Of a DNA stretch of 64,000 nucleotides, positions 45,369 through 55,417 are shown piece after piece. The notes below the pieces were generated by a model. The model saw only the letters and a program-made list of their open reading frames with translations, was not told the DNA's origin and made no database searches. The translations under genes and the position numbers were made by a program. How positions within the stretch are numbered: position 1 is the stretch's first letter; the number at the start of each line of letters is the position of its first letter. Source of the DNA: an uncultured Bacteroides sp. (GTDB lineage: Bacteria > Bacteroidota > Bacteroidia > Bacteroidales > Bacteroidaceae); NCBI GenBank assembly GCA_900766195.1, contig CAAFUN010000006.1, positions 62,001 through 126,000 on the forward strand, read 5' to 3'.

Positions 45369-48300
45369 CTATTGTATGAATCTCTCCAGATATTCGGAGG
45401 GCAACATACCGAATTCTTTTTTAAAGCAGGAACTGAAATATTTGGGATCATTGAAGCCTACTGCATAAGCCAAATCGGAAATACGTACCGAACTGCCTTT
45501 CTCTTCCATAATCCGGCAAGCGGCTTTCAAACGGATATTGCGAATGAAAGCTGAGGTATTGAGTCCTGTCAACGACTTCAGTTTCTTATAAAGTGTGGAT
45601 TTGCTGGTATTCATCTCTTCCACAAATTGAGGTTGGTCAAAGTCAGGGTCTTCCAAATGACGGTTCACACAATCGATGGCACGTTGCATAAAGTCTTCGT
45701 CAATACTGGTATAATTCAAATCCTTCACCTCAAAGACCAGCTGATTCTTGAAATCGTGTGCCATCCGCTCTTTATATTTCAATAAATTCTTGATGCGTGC
45801 ATGGAGTACAGCCAAATTGAAAGGTTTGGTGATATACGCATCCGCCCCTACTTCATAGGCTTCGGCACGATCTTCTTCTTTATTCTTTGCTGTAAGCAGT
45901 ATTATGGGAATATGGCTAATTTCTAGCTTATTCTTTACGTATTTACAAAATTCTATTCCATCCATTACCGGCATCATCACATCAGATACAACGAGGTCGA
46001 TGTCTTCATTCTCTAGTACCGAAATAGCATCCTTCCCATTCTCTGCAGTATAAATATTATATTCACGACTCAGAAGCTTTACCATAAGTTGCAGCAGTTC
46101 TTCATTATCCTCAACAACCAGAATGGAGTTGGCTTTAACTTTCCCACTAAGCGTATTTTCAAACTCATCCACCTCACCATATGTCACCATACTACTCTGT
46201 ATGGGTAGTATGGCTTCTTCATCAATTTGTTCTTCTTTATAATAAGAGCGATCAATGGGCAAGGTTACGATGAGTTCCGTTCCTTTCCCCGCCTCGCTTT
46301 CCACACGGATAGATCCTTCATGCAACTCTACTAAATCTTTCGTCAATGATAAACCAATGCCTGTACCAATCGTATTGAATTTACGGTAATCCCCCTCGTA
46401 AAAGCGTTTGAACAGTTCTTTTTGTTTTTCTTTCGAAATACCGCAGCCATTATCCTTCACACTTATGGAGATGAAATCTTTGTTTTCGGCAAAACCCAAT
46501 GTTACTTGTATATAACTACCTTCTTCATTATATTTGGCAGCATTTGATAATAAGTTATATAGTATCTTATCCAATTTATCCATATCGAAATAACCGACAA
46601 TGGATTCCGGATTACAAAGTAGAGAGAAGTGAATCTTACGTTTTTTTATGAGCGGAAGGAAAGATTCGGTTTCATTTTTGACGAAAGCAGCCACATCACC
46701 CGGTGATACTCGCAATTTCAAGTTGCCGGTCTCCGCCTTACGAAACTCCAGTATTTGTTGCAACAGACGGATCAGTCGTGTTACGTTGCTTCCTATCACA
46801 GCATAAAGATCCTGATAGCCAGGAACATGCGTTTTTAGTTCATCTACAGTGGCCGAGATAATAGTCAGCGGTGTGAGCAATTCGTGTGTTATGTTTGTAA
46901 AGAATTGCAGTTTGGCATGATTCAGTTCCTCCAGTTTTGATTTCTCCACCTCCCGCAGATGTAGTTCATTGCGCAAAAGCATTCGGTTCTTGATCGTCCT
47001 AAGTATAAAGAAAACAAGAATACCTGTTATTAATGTATAAATCAAGTATGCCCACCAAGTGGCCCAAAATGGAGGTAATACCACTACTGTAAGTTCATGT
47101 ACATTGTTGCTCCAAATACCATTCTCGTTGGTAGCCTTCAGAAGAAACTTGTAAGTACCACTCTTCAGGTTATTATAATAAGCAAAACGACGTTCGGCAT
47201 CTGTGTATTGCCAATTTTTGTCAAACCCTACAAGTTGATAAGCATATCTGTTTAGATCAGGATTCTTAAAGGTAAGAGATGCAAACTCTATGCTAAAATT
47301 ATTGTAGGTATAGGGAATTTCAATATGAGTGGTAAATGAAGGCATGACGGAAGATATTTGTTCGCGGACTTTTGGTTCCAGCGTCGCAAATGAACGGTTG
47401 AATATCTTTATATCGGTAATAAGGAAAGGAACAATATCACTCTCTTCTTTCAAGTTGGCAGGGAAAAAGCTGTTATATCCTTTATTACCGCCAAAAAACA
47501 GTTCATTGCCCAGTGCACATGCTGAACGAGAAATAAAGAAATTATCCAGCAAACCATCAGCAGTGGTATAAACACGGACAGTAGACAAAGCCTCATCAGC
47601 GGGAACGGTCAATTTCACCAACCCCATATTTGTTCCCATCCACAAGCATCCCTGCTTGTCTTCTTCGATAGAGCCAATCATGTCTCCGGGAATGTTGTAT
47701 TGATGGTTTTTAGCAATAAAGGTATCTTTTGCCCGGTCATACAAATACAAACCGCCTCCTTCTGTACCCGCCCAAAGTCTGCCGGACTTATCGACATGCA
47801 AACACAACGTGGAGTTTATAGCCAATTGCCCGTTATTATAATTATAATAGTTGTATTTCAATGTCTCGGGACGTGCCACATCACCCGTTATGCGTATAAT
47901 ACCAAAATTGGCGGTAGCAATCCAAATGCTACCGGTAGCATCTTCTACAATATCTTTCACATAATACCAGCTCAGCGCACCGCCATTTTTAAAAGAAAGT
48001 GTGCCAAATTTGTAATGCTTGCCATTGGACAGGCTTACTCCCATACCACCCCGGCATCCTACCCAGCAATTGCCGCGACTATCTTCATATAGTGCTGACA
48101 CACACCATGAATAAAGGTAAGGTGTGTTTTCTTCTGTCAAAACTCTTACCTTTTCTCCCTGCTTATAAACCAAAATTCCTCCATCATACGTACCCAGCCA
48201 CAGCTCGCCATTCTTTCTCTGAATGACAGTGTTGATGGTCGGGACATTTTTAACATCGGAGAATTCAGGGATATGAGTATAAAACGTCAGTTCATCGCTG

Positions 48301-49493
48301 CTGTAATCCTTACGAGCCAAGCCATAGCTGCCTGTACCCAGCCAAAGATGCTTACCGGAGTCTGCAAAGATTGCACGCACAGCAGTGGTCGAAACATCTT
48401 GTTCTTTCAAATTAAGTAAGTGGCTTGTGAACTGAGGTAGCTTTGTATCTACCATCAAAGCACCCCCACCGATAGATCCCAACCAAATATTATTGGAATG
48501 ATCACGCAACAGCGTATTAATTTCATCGCAAGGTATATAGTATAAAGAATGTCTCGATTTGTAATTGATAAACTCCCCCCGCCCATCCGGCTTCATTATG
48601 CTAAGCCCCGAGCGTGTACCCACCCACAAAGTGCGTGTATGTAAGTCTTCTACAATATCATATATGACATTATCGGAGAGGCTATTCTCATCTCCTTTCA
48701 CATGGGCATATCTTGTATAGGATACTTTTTTTAGATCTTTCGGATTATTCAATAGAAACAGTCCGCAGTTCCATCCGCCTACCCAAATGTTCTTACTTGC
48801 ATCCTGATAAATAACGTGTGCAGAATTGGGGTCATTGATTTTTGGATATGCAAAGAACTTGTTCTGTTTGCGAGAATAACGGTGTAGTCCGTCAGACCAA
48901 GTGCCAATCCATAAGTCTCCATCTGCATCTTCAAACAGAGATTTAATAGACGCTCTATTGAGCACATTATTTACCCCTGGCTCACGAATAAAGGAGTCTT
49001 TGCCCGAAAGATATTTGCACAACCCATAGTCTGTACCTATCCACACCTCATTATTCTTTGTGACCAATAGGCAAGAAATGGTATTATTGGGGATGGAGGG
49101 AGATATAATTTGGCGTATTTTGCCGGTTTTCTTATCAAGCACATTCAAGCCTTCTTGTGTACCAATCCACAAATTGCCGTTGTAATCATCGGAAAGACAG
49201 AAGATGTTATTATTGGTAAGCAAGCCAGGAGCATTTAAGCTTGATTTATAGACCGTAATCTGGTAGCCGTCATATTTACATAATCCGTATCTGGTAGCCA
49301 TCCAGATAAAGCCTTCCTTATCTTGATATATTTTTTGTACTTCATCTGTAGACAGCCCATTTACGGTAGATATCTGTTTGAATTTCAGGTGAAAATCTTC
49401 AATATTTGAAGCTTTAAATGTGATAGGGCACAATAAAGCAAACAAACAGACAATATATTTGTAGAAAGAAGTAGAAAGCACTATATTTTTCAT
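45369..49493 (-). CDS. Hybrid two-component system sensor/regulator (HTCS)
   Basis: The start at 49493 (MKNIVLSTSFYKY) gives 1374 residues with a signal/anchor at the N-terminus; the in-frame ATG at 49541 has no signal-like sequence. Two-component regulator propeller repeats (GLSTDEVQKIYQDKEGFIWMAT and many IWIGT-like blades) fill residues about 30-720, followed by a Y_Y_Y domain. A transmembrane helix lies at about 810-832, and HisKA with phospho-His in THELLTPLT near 868. The HATPase motif is DNGCGIS, the receiver has VVSDVMMP with its Asp near 1171, and a C-terminal AraC-type helix-turn-helix ends the protein. It should sense a periplasmic oligosaccharide and activate the surrounding PUL. 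Confidence 0.95.
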   Translation of the reverse strand: MKNIVLSTSFYKYIVCLFALLCPITFKASNIEDFHLKFKQISTVNGLSTDEVQKIYQDKEGFIWMATRYGLCKYDGYQITVYKSSLNAPGLLTNNNIFCLSDDYNGNLWIGTQEGLNVLDKKTGKIRQIISPSIPNNTISCLLVTKNNEVWIGTDYGLCKYLSGKDSFIREPGVNNVLNRASIKSLFEDADGDLWIGTWSDGLHRYSRKQNKFFAYPKINDPNSAHVIYQDASKNIWVGGWNCGLFLLNNPKDLKKVSYTRYAHVKGDENSLSDNVIYDIVEDLHTRTLWVGTRSGLSIMKPDGRGEFINYKSRHSLYYIPCDEINTLLRDHSNNIWLGSIGGGALMVDTKLPQFTSHLLNLKEQDVSTTAVRAIFADSGKHLWLGTGSYGLARKDYSSDELTFYTHIPEFSDVKNVPTINTVIQRKNGELWLGTYDGGILVYKQGEKVRVLTEENTPYLYSWCVSALYEDSRGNCWVGCRGGMGVSLSNGKHYKFGTLSFKNGGALSWYYVKDIVEDATGSIWIATANFGIIRITGDVARPETLKYNYYNYNNGQLAINSTLCLHVDKSGRLWAGTEGGGLYLYDRAKDTFIAKNHQYNIPGDMIGSIEEDKQGCLWMGTNMGLVKLTVPADEALSTVRVYTTADGLLDNFFISRSACALGNELFFGGNKGYNSFFPANLKEESDIVPFLITDIKIFNRSFATLEPKVREQISSVMPSFTTHIEIPYTYNNFSIEFASLTFKNPDLNRYAYQLVGFDKNWQYTDAERRFAYYNNLKSGTYKFLLKATNENGIWSNNVHELTVVVLPPFWATWWAYLIYTLITGILVFFILRTIKNRMLLRNELHLREVEKSKLEELNHAKLQFFTNITHELLTPLTIISATVDELKTHVPGYQDLYAVIGSNVTRLIRLLQQILEFRKAETGNLKLRVSPGDVAAFVKNETESFLPLIKKRKIHFSLLCNPESIVGYFDMDKLDKILYNLLSNAAKYNEEGSYIQVTLGFAENKDFISISVKDNGCGISKEKQKELFKRFYEGDYRKFNTIGTGIGLSLTKDLVELHEGSIRVESEAGKGTELIVTLPIDRSYYKEEQIDEEAILPIQSSMVTYGEVDEFENTLSGKVKANSILVVEDNEELLQLMVKLLSREYNIYTAENGKDAISVLENEDIDLVVSDVMMPVMDGIEFCKYVKNKLEISHIPIILLTAKNKEEDRAEAYEVGADAYITKPFNLAVLHARIKNLLKYKERMAHDFKNQLVFEVKDLNYTSIDEDFMQRAIDCVNRHLEDPDFDQPQFVEEMNTSKSTLYKKLKSLTGLNTSAFIRNIRLKAACRIMEEKGSSVRISDLAYAVGFNDPKYFSSCFKKEFGMLPSEYLERFIQ

Positions 49494-49515
49494 GTATCTC
49501 TCATTAAGATAATGA

Positions 49516-49523
49516 CAAATATA
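49516..49523 (-). promoter_or_regulatory. Putative -7 box of the HTCS gene
   Basis: It reads TATATTTG on the minus strand, 23 bp before the preferred start at 49493. This also argues against the start at 49541, which would lie upstream of it. Confidence 0.45.
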
Positions 49524-49581
49524 GCTGATTTCATCAAACAACAGGGAGAATTATACTTCTTTTAGCGTATAAACAAAGCTT

Positions 49582-50721
49582 TTATTGTCGGTTACAAAAT
49601 CTCACCATCTCACAAGCTGCAAGCAAAAAAGCACCTACTCCGAAATTAGCAGTAGATTGTGCATCAACAATCTGTCCGGCAATTGCCTTCTCTCCTATTG
49701 GTTGCACATAGCCTAAGCGTCCGTCAGGTTGTAGAGCCACAGTGGCTAGATACTTCCATGCTTTTTCTACAACAGGAAGATAATTCTCTTTATCCAGATA
49801 GCCATTGTTGATTCCCCACAGCAGACCGTAAGTAAAGAAAGCTGTACCGCTGGTTTCAGGACCCGGGGCAAACTGAGGATCGAGTAAGCTACGCGTCCAG
49901 TAGCCTTCGGGTTGTTGACAAGCGGCAATTGACGAAGCCATCTCTTGAAAACGTATCACATATTCATTGCGGTATTTATTGGTAAGAGGCAAGTCTTTAA
50001 GTACTTTTGCCAAAGCAGCAAGCACCCATCCATCTCCACGAGCCCAAAAGTCTTTCTTGCCACTAGGTGTCTGATGCTTGGGATAAATGTATTTCCCGTC
50101 TCTATAATAAAGGTTGGCCTCTCCGTCATACATCAGACTATCTGCGTATTGCCAATACTCATGAAGCTTTTCCAAATAAAGAGGGTTCTGGGTAATTCGA
50201 TAAAATTTTGTCATCACAGGCATAACCATATATAGTCCGTCTGCCCACCACCAATAGTCTTTGCGATTGGTGCTCATCTGATACTCCATCACCTCACGTG
50301 CTCGCGCTATTTTTTCCGGATTGGGGAACAGGTTATAGAGATCAGCATACGTCTGAAAACACACCTGATAATCACCAAACAAGACATACTCATCACTTTC
50401 TCCATAGCTGTATTTCCACTTCGACTTATCATCACTTTTTGCGCCTTTCCACTCATTGTGCTCCGCCCAAGCAAGTGAGTAGTCCAAGTATTGTTTATTA
50501 CCAGTAAGGAAATAGACTTCCATATTTCCGGTGTGATAAGCTGCATTATCCCAAAAAGCCCGTCCATGCACCGGGTTATGCGTCTGCCAATACTGATTGG
50601 CCTTATCAATAAGTGCCATAATCTCTTTAGCATTAGAAGAAACTTCTGAGGTATTTGCACGAGAAACGATTGCACTCATGGACAGCAATAAAGCTATAGC
50701 TATTTTTATAAAGATATTCAT
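49582..50721 (-). CDS. GH105/GH88-type unsaturated uronyl hydrolase
   Basis: This 379-residue protein has a signal peptide (to about residue 22, SRANT) and an (alpha/alpha)6-barrel pattern with WADGLYMVMPVMTKFY and KDFWARGDGWVLAALAKVL. The latter two motifs mark GH105, in which the conserved Asp residues hydrate the double bond of a 4,5-unsaturated uronic acid left by a lyase. It would clean up products of a lyase; the BNR_4 propeller encoded 57 bp upstream is the obvious candidate. Substrates of the family include rhamnogalacturonan, ulvan and arabinogalactan side-chain fragments. Confidence 0.87.
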   Translation of the reverse strand: MNIFIKIAIALLLSMSAIVSRANTSEVSSNAKEIMALIDKANQYWQTHNPVHGRAFWDNAAYHTGNMEVYFLTGNKQYLDYSLAWAEHNEWKGAKSDDKSKWKYSYGESDEYVLFGDYQVCFQTYADLYNLFPNPEKIARAREVMEYQMSTNRKDYWWWADGLYMVMPVMTKFYRITQNPLYLEKLHEYWQYADSLMYDGEANLYYRDGKYIYPKHQTPSGKKDFWARGDGWVLAALAKVLKDLPLTNKYRNEYVIRFQEMASSIAACQQPEGYWTRSLLDPQFAPGPETSGTAFFTYGLLWGINNGYLDKENYLPVVEKAWKYLATVALQPDGRLGYVQPIGEKAIAGQIVDAQSTANFGVGAFLLAACEMVRFCNRQ

Positions 50722-50778
50722 ATTTCTCTTTTTTATCTTACGCTTGTTTTATATACTATTGAATTCTCACACTACTAG

Positions 50779-52104
50779 TTAACGGCTCGTCTTGACCTCC
50801 AACACATAAATCGGTTGCGGAGGATAATCCACCGTCTTCTCACCATCACCCTGACGGGTATGTTGCACAAAAAGATGCAGCTTATGTTGCTTCTTCCACA
50901 ACTCCGTATCATGCGACGGCTCCCATGCTTCGACAGCAAAGTCCGTAAGATCTGAAACATCCCAAACATTGGACTGTATATCTGTCGTATGGGCAACTGA
51001 GACCTTGCTTCCCCGTTCCGTATCCCTAAAAATATAATAGATATTATTATCATTCACCACAATACGCGGACGAGCAATGGGAATCATTTTTGTTCCTCCT
51101 CCTTTCAACGAAAATGGTGTATTCCGATGAGACACCTGCGAGTTGTGCCACTCCTTTCCATCCTGCCACACCAACTGATACTGCGGTACATCACTATCTT
51201 GATTACGCCAATAAGTGGCAATATATGGATGACCATTTGCATCGGCACTCATAGCTGTCTGATTGATCAATTCCGAATTCTGCGGAATACGACAAGCATA
51301 TTCTGCGTTTTCTTGCCGAATAGGAAGTTCATATTTCGTCCCATTAGATTTGTACCAAGTGCGTCCGTTATCAGAAGAGCGTGCATAGCAAAGATCATGA
51401 TTCGTTTCCACCAGCCAAGATTCACGCCACACCCAAGACAAATGAATGGTCCCATGCTCATCTACATAGAGCTGCCAATAGGCATTTCGTTTGCCCTCTC
51501 CGTCTATCAGCACATCCTGTACTCTATACCATCTTTTCTCTTTCACCGAATAACGGTTCATCACCAGATTTCCTCTTCCCGAAGAACCGGAACGATATAC
51601 AAACAGCAGATCGCCACCCTTCAATGCATAAAACTCCGGATAAGTTACATTCCCTTCATCCACACCTGTCATCGCTTGTTTTTCACCCAAAGACAACGAA
51701 TGAGGCTTAACACTGCGGGCGTAGTTCAACGCATTGCCATGATGATCAAAAGCGACATGAAGATATCCGTCACCATCTATCATCATACTGATCACGTTGT
51801 GGGCATCTGCCACATGTCCTTTATAAGGAGTACGTTGCAATGTCCAACGAGATGTTCCAAGCTTCCGTTTACCCAGAACAAGATAACCGTCAGCATCATA
51901 ATAGGAGATATACTGTTCGTCTCCTTGAGTCACCAATGAGTTATTACGGAATACCGTAGTATTAACCGAAGTCTGACTATAACCCTTCCCTACTTCTACA
52001 AGATGTGAAGTACTCTTCTCCACCCTCTGTTTTTGCGCATACAGAGATGGTGAAATAAAAATCTCGCAAAGTAAAAAGATTAAAAAGTAATTTCTATTCA
52101 TCAA
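50779..52104 (-). CDS. BNR_4 seven-bladed propeller protein, candidate polysaccharide lyase
   Basis: This 441-residue protein has a signal peptide (to about residue 23, SLYAQ) and a BNR_4-like beta-propeller. The conserved block DAHNVISMMIDGDGYLHVAFDHHG contains His residues placed like those used by propeller lyases. Propeller lyases cleave next to uronic acid: ulvan lyases of PL24/PL25, and, as I recall, the L-rhamnose-alpha-1,4-D-glucuronate lyase family PL42. A rhamnosyl-glucuronate lyase acting on arabinogalactan tips would fit GH105 next door. Without alignment the exact family is uncertain. Confidence 0.75.
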   Translation of the reverse strand: MMNRNYFLIFLLCEIFISPSLYAQKQRVEKSTSHLVEVGKGYSQTSVNTTVFRNNSLVTQGDEQYISYYDADGYLVLGKRKLGTSRWTLQRTPYKGHVADAHNVISMMIDGDGYLHVAFDHHGNALNYARSVKPHSLSLGEKQAMTGVDEGNVTYPEFYALKGGDLLFVYRSGSSGRGNLVMNRYSVKEKRWYRVQDVLIDGEGKRNAYWQLYVDEHGTIHLSWVWRESWLVETNHDLCYARSSDNGRTWYKSNGTKYELPIRQENAEYACRIPQNSELINQTAMSADANGHPYIATYWRNQDSDVPQYQLVWQDGKEWHNSQVSHRNTPFSLKGGGTKMIPIARPRIVVNDNNIYYIFRDTERGSKVSVAHTTDIQSNVWDVSDLTDFAVEAWEPSHDTELWKKQHKLHLFVQHTRQGDGEKTVDYPPQPIYVLEVKTSR

Positions 52105-52201
52105 GCACTGTTATAAGTATCATTTCATCCCGTCCGGAGTGTAGCAAAGCTATTCACTACGAATCGGCTTACTCACTTTCAACTTCTACAGCAAGCTGTT
52201 A

Positions 52202-53449
52202 TCAATCGCTGTAAGCATGATCTTTAGGAAAGTCCAATCCATCCCAAGCCTTTTTAGATGTCCATGGTTGTGCAGCGTCTATCCAGAACGGGTCATCTGC
52301 AGGAAGTCCCAAAGGTAAAAATGCCAACGAAGCCATATACAAGCTACCATTATTCGTATACCAATCCGATATATTGGGCTGTTGTCCATTAAAACCCAAC
52401 GTCAAGAAGCCCTCTGCATTAAAGTTACGATTATCACTGAACATTCGCTCAACTACCGCCGTCATTGCAGCACGCACCTGTCCGGCAGGCAGTTCCTTAG
52501 GCAACCATCCGCGTAAGGCAAGTAGAGCCAACGGTTGTAGTACTGCTGTGCGATAAGTGATAGAGCGGCCAAATACGGGAAATGTTCCTTCAGGTGAAAC
52601 AAACCGTTCCAAAATCATGCCAAAACGTTGCATCCGCTTTACTGCTTTCTGAAAATTACCACCTTTCACATTCCATATACCTTTCTTACCACCATCTGTC
52701 ATCACTTCCATACATTCCACATACATGGGGTGAAGTACAAAGCTATTATAATAATCGAATGCAAATTCCGGTCCGTCACTATACCAGCCATCGCCCACAT
52801 ACCATTCGTCCACTTTACGCAAGGCGGAGGTAATGCGGTAATAATCAGTCTGTGCACCGGCTTTCTTCAAGAAGCATTCTATTGTGGAAGAGAACAATAA
52901 CCAGTTGGTATATGGTGGATCTACCCGACGCAGTTGGGTGAACTCGGCAATGTATCTTTTCTTAGTCAAACTATCAAGCGGTACCCACAACGCGTCATAT
53001 CCACGCAAAAAACTTTCTGCAACATACGCCGCATCTACAAGTGGCTGCCCCTCCTTACGCCAAAGCAAATAATCTTTCCCGGCAGGATCAACAGCCTGTG
53101 CATAACTCTTCAAAGCCCACTCACGCAATTGTTTTCGTTGTTTTCCTTCAGCCGTATCATCATCCGGCAACGAGATCCAAGGTGCAAGTCCGGCCATCAG
53201 ACGTCCAAAACACTCCATATAAGTCACCCGTTTATCGCGACCGTCCCAAGTGGGGCTTATCTCCACTTGCATCTTCTCCTGCAATTTACCTTCACTCATA
53301 CTACTGAGCACAGGAGCAGCCATGCGATATAATACACTTGTCCAGACTTCACGATCGGACTTTATCTTCTCTGCTTTCTTTTTGGCAGATACAGTATGAA
53401 TAGGGAGGAATAAGGCTACAGCAAACAGTAGCCATAAATAGTTCTTCAT
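52202..53449 (-). CDS. DUF2264 family secreted protein, candidate glycosidase
   Basis: The start at 53449 gives 415 residues with a proper signal peptide (to about residue 22, TVSAKK). The longer frame to 53527 adds an unrelated basic stretch and crosses the promoter box. The alpha-helical barrel pattern has TYMECFGRLMAGLAPWISLPDDDT, DPPYTNWLLFSSTIECFL and GDGWYSDGPEFAFDYYNSFVLHP. DUF2264 proteins occur in PULs for uronic-acid-rich glycans. I recall a link to GH154 beta-glucuronidases, but I am not certain. It is the first gene of the minus-strand series and is probably co-regulated with the BNR_4 and GH105 genes. Confidence 0.8.
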   Translation of the reverse strand: MKNYLWLLFAVALFLPIHTVSAKKKAEKIKSDREVWTSVLYRMAAPVLSSMSEGKLQEKMQVEISPTWDGRDKRVTYMECFGRLMAGLAPWISLPDDDTAEGKQRKQLREWALKSYAQAVDPAGKDYLLWRKEGQPLVDAAYVAESFLRGYDALWVPLDSLTKKRYIAEFTQLRRVDPPYTNWLLFSSTIECFLKKAGAQTDYYRITSALRKVDEWYVGDGWYSDGPEFAFDYYNSFVLHPMYVECMEVMTDGGKKGIWNVKGGNFQKAVKRMQRFGMILERFVSPEGTFPVFGRSITYRTAVLQPLALLALRGWLPKELPAGQVRAAMTAVVERMFSDNRNFNAEGFLTLGFNGQQPNISDWYTNNGSLYMASLAFLPLGLPADDPFWIDAAQPWTSKKAWDGLDFPKDHAYSD

Positions 53450-53481
53450 TCTTGTTATTAATATGATGTTTTTCACTATTG

Positions 53482-53489
53482 CAAATATA
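53482..53489 (-). promoter_or_regulatory. Putative -7 box of the DUF2264-BNR_4-GH105 operon
   Basis: It reads TATATTTG on the minus strand, 33 bp before the start at 53449. Confidence 0.45.
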
Positions 53490-53891
53490 TCCTTTTTCTC
53501 ATAAAATAAAGGATATAAATCTGTCAAAAAAGGGGTATTATAGATCAGATATAAGGATCAAGCTATAATTCTCATAAGTTATTAAGACATGTTCAAAATA
53601 CAACCGGATCCTCTTTAATTATTCTATTTAAGCATATTTCAGTACTTCTCTTATAAGTATGACAAACGATATAATAAACGGAAAGCTAAAAGGAAAAGAA
53701 GCTCAAAGCACGGATAGATTCTTAATAAAAAGAATTCATAAATAGACTCCATGCTTCTGTTACGCTGTATTCAGTCCATCGCATAACGGATATAAAAGTA
53801 CAATCGGACAATGAGAAATAAAAAGCCGGACAAACTGGATTCCTTTTACTTAAAGCCATAACTTTGCAGGATAAATTAAGAAAGCAGACTT
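53490..53891. other. Intergenic region DUF2264-hemW
   Basis: This is about 400 bp of AT-rich DNA between divergent genes. Apart from the two promoter boxes at its ends, I see no gene, array or strong hairpin. Confidence 0.5.
53859..53866 (+). promoter_or_regulatory. Putative hemW -7 box
   Basis: TAACTTTG matches TAnnTTTG and lies 26 bp before the start codon. Confidence 0.5.
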
Positions 53892-55022
53892 ATGGCCGGC
53901 ATATATATACATATACCTTTTTGCAAAACCCGATGCATCTATTGCGACTTTTACTCCACCACGCATTCCAACTTGAAATCGGAATTCATCAACGCATTGT
54001 GCAAAGAGCTGAGTCAAAGGAAGAATTATCTGCAAGAACCGATTGAAACCATTTATTTCGGCGGGGGAACTCCGTCACAACTATCGGAAGATGACTTTAT
54101 CAAAGTATTCGATGCCATTAAGCAGAACTTCGGTATGGAGAATGCAAAAGAAATCACCCTCGAGGCTAATCCTGATGATCTTACCGAGGAATATATAGAT
54201 ATGCTATGCAGACTGCCTTTCAACAGAATTAGTATTGGCATACAAACATTTAATGATACCACTCTATCACTCCTTAAACGTCGTCATGATGCCAATCAGG
54301 CAATTAATGCCGTAAGATATTGCCGCCAAGCGGGTTTTCAGAATATAAGCATTGATCTTATATATGGACTACCCGGTGAAACAGAACTACGCTGGCAACA
54401 AGATTTACAACAAGCCTTGGCACTGGATGTGGAACATATATCTGCTTATCATCTTACCTACGAAAAAGGTACACCTATATATAAGATGCTGCAACATGAT
54501 CAAATTAAAGAAGTCGACGAAAACCGTAGCATACATTTCTTCACTACCTTAATTGATACGTTGAGCGCTGCCGGATATGAGCATTATGAAATATCCAATT
54601 TTTGCAAACCTGGAAAATATTCTATACACAACACCTCCTATTGGAAAGGTATCCCCTACTTGGGATGCGGCCCTTCAGCACATTCTTTCAATAGTGATTC
54701 TCGTGAATGGAACATCTCATCATTAAACAAATATATAGCTTCTGTTGAAGAAGGTGAACGTCTGCATGAAATAGAGCAGCTTGATATTTACACTAAATAT
54801 AATGAGAAAATTATCACAAGTATGCGTACACAGTGGGGATTATCTCTTGATGAAATAGAAAAAGCTTTCGGCACTAAGCTCGCAGCTTACTGCATGCAGC
54901 AAGCTAATAACTACATAAAGAGAGGTAAACTCAAGATAGAAGACGGAGTATTGAAACTAACACGTACAGGCATCTTTGTATCTGATGGAATCATGAGCGA
55001 CTTACTTTTCGTAAAAGATTAA
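53892..55022 (+). CDS. hemW: Radical SAM protein HemW (heme chaperone-like)
   Basis: This 376-residue protein begins MAGIYIHIPFCKTRCIYCDFYS. The CxxxCxxC iron-sulfur motif (Cys11, Cys15, Cys18) is immediately followed by CDFYS, typical of HemW rather than the true coproporphyrinogen oxidase HemN. The GGGTPSQLSEDD, EANPDD and RISIGIQTF motifs bind S-adenosylmethionine, and a C-terminal HemN_C domain (about 300-370) is present. HemW proteins bind and transfer heme, and many are annotated as oxygen-independent coproporphyrinogen III oxidases. It is a single gene with its own promoter. Confidence 0.92.
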   Translation: MAGIYIHIPFCKTRCIYCDFYSTTHSNLKSEFINALCKELSQRKNYLQEPIETIYFGGGTPSQLSEDDFIKVFDAIKQNFGMENAKEITLEANPDDLTEEYIDMLCRLPFNRISIGIQTFNDTTLSLLKRRHDANQAINAVRYCRQAGFQNISIDLIYGLPGETELRWQQDLQQALALDVEHISAYHLTYEKGTPIYKMLQHDQIKEVDENRSIHFFTTLIDTLSAAGYEHYEISNFCKPGKYSIHNTSYWKGIPYLGCGPSAHSFNSDSREWNISSLNKYIASVEEGERLHEIEQLDIYTKYNEKIITSMRTQWGLSLDEIEKAFGTKLAAYCMQQANNYIKRGKLKIEDGVLKLTRTGIFVSDGIMSDLLFVKD

Positions 55023-55335
55023 CCGAAAAAACAAACCTTTTGAGGTTGAGATAAACAAATTATTATTGCCTCGTGAAATAGACACTTTTGACCACAACAT
55101 TTTGCCTATCATTTCAGCTACAAAAGAAATAGGAAGCACTCAATAGCTTTCCACCAGAATACAGACTCTTAAAGTTGCAGAGGTATCAATCAACAAAAAG
55201 CAGCACTCTTACGCACATAATAGCACAAAAAACACAAAACAATCCAATATGGATACAGTAAGACACACAATGCATTAAATACCCAACTTAAAGATACCAA
55301 AAATACTACTTATACCACAAAAAGATACAATACAC

Positions 55336-55349
55336 TTGATCTAGATCAA
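55336..55349 (+). promoter_or_regulatory. FNR/CRP-like operator upstream of small secreted protein gene 1
   Basis: TTGATCTAGATCAA is a perfect 14-bp palindrome that matches the FNR-type consensus TTGATnnnnATCAA in all fixed positions. It is centred about 82 bp before the likely transcription start. Confidence 0.6.
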
Positions 55350-55409
55350 AAAAGGAATCATAATATTCATTTTCTTCCTACTTTCTTTTTATGTTAGAAA
55401 ACACATCCA

Positions 55410-55417
55410 TATCTTTG
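55410..55417 (+). promoter_or_regulatory. -7 promoter box of small secreted protein gene 1
   Basis: TATCTTTG fits TAnnTTTG. The same position upstream of the paralogue has TACCTTTG, and the flanking ATGTTA and AGGTAAAAAG are conserved, which supports function. Confidence 0.6.

Noticed and set aside
45363..45554. Small plus-strand gene at the sensor 3' end
   Set aside because: It is antisense to the conserved AraC-type helix-turn-helix of the hybrid sensor.
51127..51939. 270-codon plus-strand open frame
   Set aside because: It is entirely antisense to the BNR_4 gene, which has a signal peptide and conserved motifs. The antisense translation is rich in His, Arg and Ile with no domain.
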